From assembly GCF_001698125.1 (NCBI RefSeq), contig NZ_CP013854.1, positions 3,782,001 through 3,846,000 of the forward strand: DNA of 64,000 bases, in the 5' to 3' direction. The stretch is from Pseudonocardia sp. HH130630-07. GTDB lineage: Bacteria > Actinomycetota > Actinomycetes > Mycobacteriales > Pseudonocardiaceae. The notes below the pieces were generated by a model that saw only the letters and a program-made list of their open reading frames with translations, was not told the DNA's origin and searched no databases. This document shows positions 1-11,371 of this stretch, one piece after another. Position numbers and translations under genes: made by a program. Numbering within the stretch: position 1 is the first letter of the stretch; every line of letters starts with the position of its first letter.

Positions 1-547
1 ACAGCGCTTGGGACTCCGCCCAGGTCGGCGCCGGTTCCGACATCGGCTCCGCACCGGCGAGCAGCTCGTCCCAGGTCAGCGACGCGACCCCGGCCGGGAC
101 GGCGAGCGCGGCCGGGCCGGTGACGACGACCCGTTCCACGTCCGGCGCCCCGGTGACGGCCTCGGTCACCGCGCCGGCGAACGCGGCGCCGCCGAGCACC
201 GTCGTCGCCCGGGAGTCCCGGACGAGGACGGCGAGCTCGCGGCCGGTGAGCATGGTGGAGGCCGGCACCGCCACGGCGCCCGCCCACAGCGTGCCGAGGA
301 TCGCGGTCGCCAGCTCGGCGTCGTCCGGCATGACCATGAGGACGCGCTGCTCGGGGCGGACCCCCGCGGCGCGCAGGGCCCCCGCGACCGCCCGGACGCG
401 CCCGGTCAGCCCGGCGTAGGTGAGCTCGCCGCCCGGGAACCGCAGCGCGGTGCGGTCGCCGTCGCCCGCGGCGACCCGGGCGACGGTGAGGTGGGCCGCG
501 GCGTTGAAGACCTCGGCCCCGGACTCCGTGCTGACGACATCGGCCAT
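1..547 (-). CDS. Acyl/aryl-CoA ligase (AMP-binding), N-terminal part only
   Basis: These are the first 182 codons of an adenylate-forming (ANL superfamily) CoA ligase; the 3' part lies left of the window. The translation shows the usual N-terminal pattern: an FNAAAHL opening, TALRFPG, LTYAGL, and a V-x-V-x-MPDDAE-x-x-x-A-x-LG-x-x-x-AGAVAVP segment. The family activates carboxylic acids with ATP and transfers them to CoA. The FNAA-x-HL opening recalls benzoate-CoA ligase-like enzymes, but the substrate cannot be fixed because the ATP-binding and C-terminal motifs are absent here. The start ATG has AGGAG 9 bases upstream (557-561). It is transcribed away from the PIG-L deacetylase gene. Confidence 0.8.
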   Translation of the reverse strand, partial: MADVVSTESGAEVFNAAAHLTVARVAAGDGDRTALRFPGGELTYAGLTGRVRAVAGALRAAGVRPEQRVLMVMPDDAELATAILGTLWAGAVAVPASTMLTGRELAVLVRDSRATTVLGGAAFAGAVTEAVTGAPDVERVVVTGPAALAVPAGVASLTWDELLAGAEPMSEPAPTWAESQAL

Positions 548-578
548 GGTGGGTGGCTCCTGTGCCGGTTTCGGGAGT

Positions 579-596
579 CTGTGATGCTACACACAG
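579..596. promoter_or_regulatory. Inverted repeat upstream of the CoA ligase (possible operator)
   Basis: CTGTG and CACAG flank an 8-base centre, about 32 bases upstream of the ligase start and inside the divergent interval to the deacetylase. Such a position fits a TetR/GntR-type operator or a promoter-proximal site, but the arms are only 5 bp and could be chance. Confidence 0.25.
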
Positions 597-673
597 TCGA
601 CGGCGCGTCAACGGTTCGTAGATCAACGCCTCGCCCGGAACCCGGCCCACCCGGCCTGGGTAGGCTCGCGGCC

Positions 674-1480
674 GTGGGGACCCTCGTCAGCTTCCACGCC
701 CATCCCGACGACGAGTCGATCGGCACCGCCGGCACGCTCGCCAAGGCCGCGGCCCTCGGGCACCGCGTCGTGCTCGTGTTCGCCACCCGTGGCGAGCTGG
801 GCGAGCCGGTGCCCGGCGTCCTCGCCGACGGCGAGCAGCTCGCGGTGCGCCGCTCCGCGGAGTGCCACGAGTCGGCACGCGTCCTCGGCGTCGCCCGCGT
901 GGAGTTCCTCGGCTACGTCGACTCCGGGATGATGGGCGAGCCGAGCAACGACGCGCCGTACTGCTTCTGGCAGGCGCCGGTCGAGCACGCGGCCCGCCGC
1001 CTCGCGCTGATCTGCGAGGAGGAGGAGGCCGACGTCCTCACCACCTACGACGACAACGGCGGGTACGGCCACCCCGACCACATCCAGGTGCACCGGGTCG
1101 GTGCCCGGGCCGGTGAGCTGGCCGGGGTCCCGGTGGTCGCGCAGAACACCACCAACCGGGACTGGATGCTGCGCGGGATGCGCGGGCTCCGCAAGGAGCG
1201 GGGCGCGGAGGCGGAGATCCCCGAGATCCCGGACGACCCGTCCTTCGGCAAGCCCGAGTCGGAGATCACGCACCGGGTCGAGGCGGTGGAGTACGCCGAG
1301 ACCAAGCGCGCGTCGATGCGGGCGCACGCCAGCCAGATGGGCCCGGACCACTTCATGCTGACCATGCCCGAGCCGGTCTTCGCGATGGGCCTGGGCACCG
1401 AGTTCTACATCGTCGGGGAGCAGCCGAACCCGGCGTCGGCACCGGACGTGTGGACCGACGTCTTCGCGCCGCTGCGCTGA
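674..1480 (+). CDS. PIG-L/LmbE family deacetylase
   Basis: A 268-residue zinc-dependent N-deacetylase of the PIG-L/LmbE family. The first zinc motif, AHPDDE, is at residues 8-13 and the second, GHPDH, is in the middle (about residue 135). In actinobacteria the family includes MshB (mycothiol synthesis) and Mca (mycothiol S-conjugate amidase), plus paralogues of unknown substrate. The N-terminal pattern is not specific enough to call Mca, so I leave it at family level. The GTG start at 674 is chosen because homology begins immediately (VGTLVSFHAHPDDE). The same frame is open far upstream but overlaps the divergent ligase. Confidence 0.82.
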   Translation: MGTLVSFHAHPDDESIGTAGTLAKAAALGHRVVLVFATRGELGEPVPGVLADGEQLAVRRSAECHESARVLGVARVEFLGYVDSGMMGEPSNDAPYCFWQAPVEHAARRLALICEEEEADVLTTYDDNGGYGHPDHIQVHRVGARAGELAGVPVVAQNTTNRDWMLRGMRGLRKERGAEAEIPEIPDDPSFGKPESEITHRVEAVEYAETKRASMRAHASQMGPDHFMLTMPEPVFAMGLGTEFYIVGEQPNPASAPDVWTDVFAPLR

Positions 1481-1505
1481 TCGGGCGGGGCTGATCGGGG
1501 CGGGA

Positions 1506-2636
1506 TCAGCGGGCCGCGGTCGCGCGGTCCCACACCTGCATGAGCGCGCCGTGCGCCGGGCGTTCCACCAGCCGGGTCAGCAGCCAGCCGAGCAACACGG
1601 CCACCGTCAGCATGGCGGCGGACTGCAGCGTGGGCCCGACGCCGACGTCCTGCAGCCGCCGCATCACGACGTAGCCGACGGTCTGGTGCACCAGGTAGAC
1701 GCCGTAGGAGACGCCGGCCAGCCAGCGCATCTCGGAGGCCAGTGGCGCCGGTGTCCAGGAGCCCGGCCGCGGTAGCCGGGACACGACGGCCACCAGCACG
1801 ATCCCGGCGCAGACCAGTGCGGCGGCGACCGCGTCGACGTGGTCGCCGTCGATCAGGACGACGCCGTCCGGGCCCGGGGCGAGACCGTGCACGAACTGGG
1901 CGGCGCCGCACAGCGCGAGCAGCGCCGCGGCGTGCCCCGGCCGCATTCGGCGGGTCGACCACAGCCACACGACGATCCCGGCGACGAACAGGTGCAGCCG
2001 GTGGAAGCCGAGCCCGTCGACGGCGATCCGGAACCACGCCGGCGGGTCCATCGGGTCCCCCGGACGGGCCCGCAGCGGCCAGAGCAGCAGCGGCACCAGC
2101 ACCGCGGCCCAGAGCAGCACCCGCAGCCGGACGCCGGACCCCCAGCGGGTGGTACTCAGCGCCGCGGCGGCGGTGAACGCCATGAGCTGCAGCGGCAGCG
2201 TCCAGAACGCGGGGTCCAGCCACGGGAAGCGGTCGGTGTCCCAGTTGCCCAGCATCAGCCAGTTGGTGAGCATCTCCCCGGCCGGCGGCGACGGCCAGTC
2301 CTCCGGTGAGACGAACCGGAGCGCGATCCAGGCCACCGGGACCGCCACGACGAACGCGGGCAGCAGCCGCGCCATCCGGTTCCACCAGTACCGCCCCGGC
2401 GAGTGTCGGCCGAGGGTGGCGCAGGCGAAGTAGGCGGACACGACGAGCAGCAGGCTCGCCCCGACCTGGTGGTCGAAGGACAACCGGCGGGGGATCAGCT
2501 CGGGATGCAGCACCGGGCCGAGGTGGGTGCCGTGGTAGAGCACGACCAGCAGCACGAAGCCGCCACGCAGCGCGTCCCAGCCGGGCTCCCGGCGCCGGGG
2601 CCCGGTCCGCCCGGGATCAGACGTCCGCACGACCAC
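1506..2636 (-). CDS. Acyltransferase 3 family membrane protein (OafA/YrhL-like)
   Basis: A 376-residue integral membrane O-acyltransferase. It has the family opening (GWDALRGGFVLLVVLYHGTH, with the conserved Arg and His), about ten hydrophobic segments, and the RLLPAF element near residue 90. The family moves acyl groups, often acetyl or succinyl, onto carbohydrates, antibiotics or cell-envelope glycans. The substrate cannot be predicted. It converges with the deacetylase gene; a 7-bp hairpin (1490-1510) spans the junction and could act as a weak terminator. The exact start among GTG codons near 2636 is not certain. Confidence 0.8.
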   Translation of the reverse strand: MVVRTSDPGRTGPRRREPGWDALRGGFVLLVVLYHGTHLGPVLHPELIPRRLSFDHQVGASLLLVVSAYFACATLGRHSPGRYWWNRMARLLPAFVVAVPVAWIALRFVSPEDWPSPPAGEMLTNWLMLGNWDTDRFPWLDPAFWTLPLQLMAFTAAAALSTTRWGSGVRLRVLLWAAVLVPLLLWPLRARPGDPMDPPAWFRIAVDGLGFHRLHLFVAGIVVWLWSTRRMRPGHAAALLALCGAAQFVHGLAPGPDGVVLIDGDHVDAVAAALVCAGIVLVAVVSRLPRPGSWTPAPLASEMRWLAGVSYGVYLVHQTVGYVVMRRLQDVGVGPTLQSAAMLTVAVLLGWLLTRLVERPAHGALMQVWDRATAAR

Positions 2637-2897
2637 ACCCGATACGGTGACAGAGATCGAACCCGGCGCCCCGACCCACCCTCCGCGCTCGGATCCGCCG
2701 CGGAACGAGGCCCTGGTTACGCGGTCGGGGGGTGGTCGTTCTACCCTTCGTAGAGCACAATCGTCACGCGTCCTGCGGACGGGCCGGGAGCCCCCGGTGG
2801 ATCTTCCCCGGCCGCCGGGCGCACCTCGCCGGCCGGGAAGTACAGTCCACCCGTCCGCGAGGACGTGGTCAGGTCAGGCAAGTGCATGGAGGCCCAG

Positions 2898-5916
<3,019 letters not shown>

Positions 5917-5959
5917 AAACGGGGTTCGAGCGCAGGCTCCGCGACGATACGGTCACCGC

Positions 5960-6652
5960 GTGGACCACGGGCCTTCGCTACTGGACGGCTGGACGATCGC
6001 CGGGCCCCCAGTGCTGGATCGGGCCGTCCGGTACTTCCCCGACGACCGGGGCCGTGGGGCCGGCCCCTCGGTGTTGATCCGGCATCCGTTCCACCTCTCC
6101 GACGACGACGGTCAATCGATCGCCGCGCTCAGATGGAGCGAGCTGGCAGGTCTCCGCCGGGTCGCACTCGAGGCCGGGACCTCGGTCCCCGACCTTGTCG
6201 GGGGAGGTTCGATCTCGTCGTTCGAGAACGGCTTCGAGGTCGCGGGACGGACGATCCTCCCGCCCGAGCAGGGGCGCATCCCGGAGCCGATCCGGGCCGT
6301 GCTCGCCGACCTGCTCGCCTCGCACGTACGGGGCAGGCCCGTGGTGGCGGCGTTCTGGCATGGCTGGTCCGACCTGCGGCGCTGGAGGCCATCGGTTCCG
6401 CAGTGGCGGACGGAGACCAGGGACTATCTCTGTCTGGTCGGGCCGGGTGACCGGATCCCCGTGATCGACGGTGGCGGGCCAGGCCTCCTGACCCCGAGCG
6501 TCCTGGGCGACGAGCAGGGGACGGTCGTCGTGGCGAACGACATCGACTGCTGGACGACCCAGGTGTTCGGCTCGGACGCCGTCCGCCGCGTGGTCCGCGG
6601 TGACCGGCGGCTGGAGACGGTCGACCTGCCCGGCGCGACAGCAGGACGATGA
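5960..6652 (+). CDS. Hypothetical protein
   Basis: A 230-residue soluble protein with no signal peptide or membrane segment that I can see. The GTG start at 5960 is chosen because the frame before it runs into the end of serB. The sequence has blocks typical of a folded actinobacterial protein (RAVRYFPDD, LVGGGSISSFENGFEV, FWHGWSDLRRW, YLCLVGPGDR), but I recognise no family. It is Trp-rich around residues 130-150. It is followed in the same direction by the PTH2-like gene. Function unknown. Confidence 0.6.
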   Translation: MDHGPSLLDGWTIAGPPVLDRAVRYFPDDRGRGAGPSVLIRHPFHLSDDDGQSIAALRWSELAGLRRVALEAGTSVPDLVGGGSISSFENGFEVAGRTILPPEQGRIPEPIRAVLADLLASHVRGRPVVAAFWHGWSDLRRWRPSVPQWRTETRDYLCLVGPGDRIPVIDGGGPGLLTPSVLGDEQGTVVVANDIDCWTTQVFGSDAVRRVVRGDRRLETVDLPGATAGR

Positions 6653-6713
6653 TCCGGCCGGGATACGCTCGCCGTCGACCTGATCATGCGCTGCGCGCGT
6701 CCGGGAAGGGATC

Positions 6714-7469
6714 GTGAAGTTCATGGATGGGGATCGGGCACCCGTGCTCGACGGCGTGGCCCGGCGTTACCTGGCCTACCGCGACAGCACGCCCGTCCCG
6801 CCCGCGGAGGACGGGATCGTCCGGGCGATGCCGGTCGTCCTGCGGATCGAGCGGGACCCGCTGCCCGGCCGCACACCGCTGCTGGCCGCCGCCGCGACGG
6901 CCGCGGTGGCGCTGTGCGTGGATCGGCGGTCCCAGCCCGGCGGGGAGTGGCACGACGCCGTCTCCGGCTGGGTCGACCGGCGGATCCGCAAGATCGCCCG
7001 CCGGGCGCGGGGAGCGCACTGGCGGGCCGTGCAGGAGTTGCCGGGCGTCACTGTCGAGATCGACGGGGCCGAGGCCAGGGCGTTGCTGCCCGGGCCGGTC
7101 GACGGCGTCGCGCGGGAGGTGTCCCGGTTGCAGATCGGGGGCACCGAGCTGGAGCCCGACGATCCCGGCGATCCGCCGGCGGGGGCTCCGCTGGTGCTGC
7201 TGAACCCGCACGTGACGATGACGGTCGGGAAGGCCGCCGCGCAGGTCGGGCACGCGACGATGCTGCTCGGGGCGACCCACGGGTGGCCGGTCGCCGAGCC
7301 CGCGGACGTGCCGCGGTGCGCCGTCCGCACGCCGGACGCCGGGACCTGGGCGCGGCTGTGCGACGCGCTCGGCGGCCCGGACCCGGTCGCCGTCCGGGAC
7401 GCCGGGTTCACCGAGGTGGATCCCGGGACCGTCACCTGCCTGGCCACCGCTGACGCGGGCCGGTGGTAG
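6714..7469 (+). CDS. Protein with C-terminal peptidyl-tRNA hydrolase PTH2-like domain
   Basis: A 251-residue protein. Roughly the last 110 residues resemble archaeal/eukaryotic-type peptidyl-tRNA hydrolase 2. MTVGKAAAQVGHATM (about residue 167) matches the catalytic K-x-x-AQ-x-GHA motif, and AVRDAGFTEVDPGT-x-T-x-LA matches the D-AG-x-T-x-x-x-x-GT element. PTH2 enzymes free tRNA from peptidyl-tRNA, but many actinobacterial PTH2-like proteins are untested. The N-terminal 140 residues are Ala/Arg-rich and unassigned. The start is either GTG 6714 or ATG 6723. It ends 8 bases before the LuxR regulator. Confidence 0.68.
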   Translation: MKFMDGDRAPVLDGVARRYLAYRDSTPVPPAEDGIVRAMPVVLRIERDPLPGRTPLLAAAATAAVALCVDRRSQPGGEWHDAVSGWVDRRIRKIARRARGAHWRAVQELPGVTVEIDGAEARALLPGPVDGVAREVSRLQIGGTELEPDDPGDPPAGAPLVLLNPHVTMTVGKAAAQVGHATMLLGATHGWPVAEPADVPRCAVRTPDAGTWARLCDALGGPDPVAVRDAGFTEVDPGTVTCLATADAGRW

Positions 7470-7477
7470 GAGGAACG

Positions 7478-10183
7478 ATGGGCTTCGTGGCCCGCCGGCA
7501 CGAGCTCGCCGTGCTCGGCACGGTGACGGCCGCGGCGCGGTCCGGCCGGGGCGGAGCCGTGGTGGTGCTCGGCGAGGCCGGGATCGGGAAGTCGGCCCTG
7601 CTGGCGGCGTCCACGGCGGCCCTGGACGGATGGACCGTCCTGCACGCGGACGGATCCGAGTTCGAGCACGACGTGCCCTTCGCCGCCCTGCACCGGTTGT
7701 GCGCGCCGGCCCTGGGGGGACTGACCGACCTGCCGCAGCCCCAGCGACGGGCACTGGAGTCGGTGTTCGGGCTCGGGCCCGAGGCCCCGCACGAGCCGCT
7801 GGTCGTCGCGCTCGCCGGTCTGGGTCTCCTCGACGCGCTCGCCCGCGAGCGCCCGGTCTGCTGTGTGCTGGACGACGTCCACTGGATCGACGAGCAGTCC
7901 CGCCGGGCGCTGGCGTTCGTGGCCCGCCGGCTCTCCTCGGAACGCATCGCGATGATCTTCGCCGCCCGTTCCGCGGACCGGGTCCCCGAGCTGGCCGACC
8001 TGCCCCGGCTGGGCGTGACGGGGCTGGGCGACGAGGACGTGCTGCACCTGCTGCGGTCGACGGCCCGCCCGGACCTGGACGGCGAGGTGCTCGACCGGAT
8101 CCGGGCGGAGGCGCACGGCAATCCGCTCGCGCTGGTCGAGTTCGCCCGCGACGCCGGACCGCTCGGGCTGCCCCGCCCCGGCGTGCGGGACCGTGACAGC
8201 CTCGCCGCGGAGCTGTCGGACCAGTTCGTCCGGCGGGTCGAGCGGCTACCCGCGGCGGCGCGGTCGCTGGTCGAGCTGGCCGCGGCCGAGCCGGTCGGTG
8301 ACATGGCGGTGCTCCGCCGGGCGGCCGGCCTGCTCGACCTCGACCCGGCGGGCTTCGCGGAGGTGGAGGACGCGGGCCTGGTGGCGCTGGGCCCCCGCCT
8401 GACGTTCCGCCATCCCCTCGTCCGGTCGGCGATCCACGCGGTGGTGGCGCCCAGCGCGTTCCGGCGGGTGCACGCCGCGCTCGCCGAGGCGACCGACGGG
8501 CGGACCGATCCCGACCGGCGTGCGTGGCACCGCGCCGACGCCGCGATCGAGCCCGACGCCGGGATCGCCCGGGAGCTGGACCGGTCCGCAGACCGGGCCC
8601 GGTCGCGGGGCGGTCTCGCGGCCTGTGCGACCTACCTCGAACGCGCCGCCGAGCTCACCCCCGAGCCGGGCGACCGGGTCGCCCGCATGCTCCGCGCCGC
8701 CCGCGCCCGGCTCGACGCCGGCGCCCCGGCCGACGCGCGTGCGCTCGTCGTCCGGGCCGAGCGCCTCGTGCCCGCGGACGACGGCGCCGACCGGCGCCGG
8801 GCCGCGCGGGTGCTCCGTGCCCGGATCGGGATGGTGGCGGCGCGGACGGTGGGCGCCGTCGCGCAGATGGTCGGGGCCGCCGAGGGGACGACGGACGACG
8901 AGGCCCGCGAGATCCTCCTGGAGGCGTTCGCGGCGTCGATGTACCAGGAGGGCGGGCCCGGCCGGCACACCGGCCTCGCGCGCTCCATCCGCGAGCGCGC
9001 GCCCCGCCGGAGCACCGTCCGCCCGGTGGATCTCCTCCTCGACGCCCTGCTCGACCAGTGCCTGCTGCCCGTCGAGGGGGCCGTCCCGGCCATGCGGCTC
9101 GCGGTGACCACGGCTCGCGCCGCGACCGTCGGGGATCCGTCCGACGCCTGGTGGATGTCCGTGGCCGGCCAGCTCGCGATGGACCTCGGCGACGAGGACG
9201 CCCTGGCGGAGCTCGCCGATCGCCAGGTCGAGCTGGCCCGGGGCGGGGGTGCGGTCGCCGCGCTCTCCCAGGCGCTGCGCTACCAGGCGCTGGCCCGGAC
9301 CGGGCTGGGCAGGTTCACCGACGCCGCGACCTGTCTCGCCGAAGCCCGTGCCATCGACGAGGCGAGCGGTATCACCGGGCTGGTCGGCGCCGAGCTCGTC
9401 CTCGCCGGCTGGAGCGGCGACGTCGACCGCCACCGCGAGCTGCGCGCCGAGCTCCGCACCGGCGGCCCGGACGAGGTCGTGGCCGACTCCTACGCCACCG
9501 CGGTGCTGTACAACGGGCTCGGCCGCTACGACGCCGCGCTCGGGTCCGCGCTGGCCGCGGAGCAGCGCAGACAGGCGGGTTCCTACGTCGTCGGGCAGCT
9601 CGACGTCGAGCTGGTCGAGGCCGCCGCCCGGTCCGGCCGCCCCGGGACGGCGTCCGCGGCGATGGATCGGATGGAGGCGCTAGCCGCGGCGAACCCGACG
9701 CCGTGGGCCGTGGCCCAGGCGCTGCACGGCCGGGCGCTGCTCGAGCGCGGGAACGACGTCGAGGCGCTGCACCGGGACGCGATCGACCGGTACTCGCGCA
9801 GCCGCGCGCGCGGCGGGTACGCGCGGGCCAGGCTGACCTTCGGCGAGTGGCTGCGGCGTGCGGGACGGCGCGCCGAGGCCCGCGCCGAGCTGCGCGCCGC
9901 GCACGAGCTGCTCGACGGCATGGGGGCCCGGTCCTTCGCCGAGCGCGCCGCCCGGGAGCTGTCGGCCACCGGGGAACGGCCCCGGCGCGCGTCCGCCGAT
10001 CCGCTGGACACGCTGACGGCGCAGGAGCGGCTCATCGCGCGCGAGGTCGCCTCCGGAGCGACGTCGCGGGAGGTCGCCGGGATCCTGTTCCTGAGCACCC
10101 GCACCGTCGACACCCACCTGCGCAACATCTACCGCAAGCTCGGCATCACCTCCCGTCGCCAGCTCCGCGCATTCGGCCCCTGA
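7478..10183 (+). CDS. LuxR-family transcriptional regulator with AAA ATPase domain (LAL type)
   Basis: A 901-residue large ATP-binding regulator. The N-terminus carries a Walker A motif (GEAGIGKS, about residues 33-40) and a Walker B-like VLDDVHWID (about residue 130). The middle is a long Ala/Arg-rich helical region resembling tetratricopeptide repeats. The C-terminus is a LuxR helix-turn-helix: LTAQERLIAREVASG, TSREVAGILFLS, TVDTHLRNIYRKLGI. The ATG at 7478 has AGGAGG 4 bases upstream (7468-7473), which overlaps the end of the preceding gene, so they are coupled. Rare CTA leucine codons occur at 8246-8248 and 9680-9682. The target genes are unknown. Confidence 0.9.
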   Translation: MGFVARRHELAVLGTVTAAARSGRGGAVVVLGEAGIGKSALLAASTAALDGWTVLHADGSEFEHDVPFAALHRLCAPALGGLTDLPQPQRRALESVFGLGPEAPHEPLVVALAGLGLLDALARERPVCCVLDDVHWIDEQSRRALAFVARRLSSERIAMIFAARSADRVPELADLPRLGVTGLGDEDVLHLLRSTARPDLDGEVLDRIRAEAHGNPLALVEFARDAGPLGLPRPGVRDRDSLAAELSDQFVRRVERLPAAARSLVELAAAEPVGDMAVLRRAAGLLDLDPAGFAEVEDAGLVALGPRLTFRHPLVRSAIHAVVAPSAFRRVHAALAEATDGRTDPDRRAWHRADAAIEPDAGIARELDRSADRARSRGGLAACATYLERAAELTPEPGDRVARMLRAARARLDAGAPADARALVVRAERLVPADDGADRRRAARVLRARIGMVAARTVGAVAQMVGAAEGTTDDEAREILLEAFAASMYQEGGPGRHTGLARSIRERAPRRSTVRPVDLLLDALLDQCLLPVEGAVPAMRLAVTTARAATVGDPSDAWWMSVAGQLAMDLGDEDALAELADRQVELARGGGAVAALSQALRYQALARTGLGRFTDAATCLAEARAIDEASGITGLVGAELVLAGWSGDVDRHRELRAELRTGGPDEVVADSYATAVLYNGLGRYDAALGSALAAEQRRQAGSYVVGQLDVELVEAAARSGRPGTASAAMDRMEALAAANPTPWAVAQALHGRALLERGNDVEALHRDAIDRYSRSRARGGYARARLTFGEWLRRAGRRAEARAELRAAHELLDGMGARSFAERAARELSATGERPRRASADPLDTLTAQERLIAREVASGATSREVAGILFLSTRTVDTHLRNIYRKLGITSRRQLRAFGP

Positions 10184-10291
10184 GCCCGCCGGCGCACCGC
10201 GATCTACGCAGTTCCTACCGACGCGGCCGATCGCGGACCCGCTGCATCGTTGCTCCCGTCCGAGAGCCGGACCCGACGAGAGGAACCATCG

Positions 10292-10750
10292 ATGCCGACG
10301 ACCCACAGCGCCACGTCCCCGACCGAGGTCGATCTCCCCACGCCGTGGGCGGACCGGACCGGGCGTCTCCTGCTCGCGGTGTGCGCACTGGCCACGCTCG
10401 GTGCGTTCGCCGACGGGATCAACCGCATCCTCGCCGCTCCCGACGAGTACGCGTTGACCGAGTTCTGGCGGACGACCGCCTATCTCGTCTTCGCCGGGCT
10501 CTGGGCGATGCTGGCGCTCCGGCCGCGGGGGCAGCGGGGCGTGTGGGAGTTGGTCCTGCTGCAGAAGGGCCTCGTGACCGCCCACGCGCTGCTCAACCTC
10601 GACCTGCCCTACGCCGTGCGCTCGGCGTGGATCGACGGGCTGCTCGTCGTCGCGACGGTCGCCGCGTTCGTCCTGTGCCGCGGATGGCTGACCTGGCGGC
10701 CCGGCGCCGCCGGCGCACCGGTCCACCGTCCGGCGGCGCTCGATCGATGA
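10292..10750 (+). CDS. Small integral membrane protein, unknown function
   Basis: A 152-residue protein with four hydrophobic segments: RLLLAVCALATLGAFADG, TAYLVFAGLWAMLAL, a short amphipathic LVLLQKGLVTAHALL, and GLLVVATVAAFVLCRGWL. The ATG at 10292 follows GAGAGGAACC. It starts 108 bases after the LuxR regulator in the same direction, so it may be that regulator's local target or simply the next gene. No domain recognised. Confidence 0.65.
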   Translation: MPTTHSATSPTEVDLPTPWADRTGRLLLAVCALATLGAFADGINRILAAPDEYALTEFWRTTAYLVFAGLWAMLALRPRGQRGVWELVLLQKGLVTAHALLNLDLPYAVRSAWIDGLLVVATVAAFVLCRGWLTWRPGAAGAPVHRPAALDR

Positions 10751-10868
10751 GCGCGATGATGCCGGGTGACGACGACCGCCTCTGCACGATCCGGAGCCGG
10801 GTACGGGCGGGGCGAGGGACGCACCGGCCGCCGCCACGCCCTACGCCCACCGGCTCCGGCGCACGGTC

Positions 10869-11291
10869 TCAGACGGTGGTCACGAGCTGCACGTCGACGT
10901 TGCCGCGGGTGGCCTTGGAGTACGGGCAGACCTGGTGCGCGGCCTCGATGAGCTCGTCGGCCTGCGCCTTGTCCAGGCCCGGCAGGTGCGCGGTGAGCAC
11001 GGCGGAGACGACGAAGCTGACGTCGTCCGGCGCGAGGCCGATCGTCGCGGTGACCGTGGCCTCCTCCGGTACCGTGATCTTCTTCGCGCCCGCGACCTTG
11101 CGCAGCGCGCCGTGGAAGCAGCTCGCGTAGGCCGCGGCGAACAGCTGCTCGGGGTTGGTGGCGCCGCCGGGCCCGCCGAGGGCCGGGGGCATCTTCAGAT
11201 CCTGGTCGATGAAGCCGTCGTCGGTACGGATCCGGCCGGTGCGACCGCCGCCCGACGAGACCGCTTCGGTCGAGTACACCGCGTCCGCCAT
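10869..11291 (-). CDS. ohr: Organic hydroperoxide resistance protein (Ohr/OsmC family)
   Basis: A 140-residue thiol peroxidase that reduces organic hydroperoxides. The two conserved redox cysteines are seen in NPEQLFAAAYASCFHGAL (about residue 58) and HQVCPYSKATRGNVDV (about residue 122). The length and the MADAVYSTEA opening fit Ohr. The ATG start (11289-11291) has GAGGAGCAG upstream on the minus strand. No MarR-type ohrR lies next to it. It converges with the small membrane protein gene. Confidence 0.93.
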   Translation of the reverse strand: MADAVYSTEAVSSGGGRTGRIRTDDGFIDQDLKMPPALGGPGGATNPEQLFAAAYASCFHGALRKVAGAKKITVPEEATVTATIGLAPDDVSFVVSAVLTAHLPGLDKAQADELIEAAHQVCPYSKATRGNVDVQLVTTV

Positions 11292-11371
11292 GTCTGCTCC
11301 TCTGATCGACTTCTCAGTAGGGCACAACCTAACGCGACGGGCGCCGCCGCTGCAGTGCGAGGTGCCGCAGC

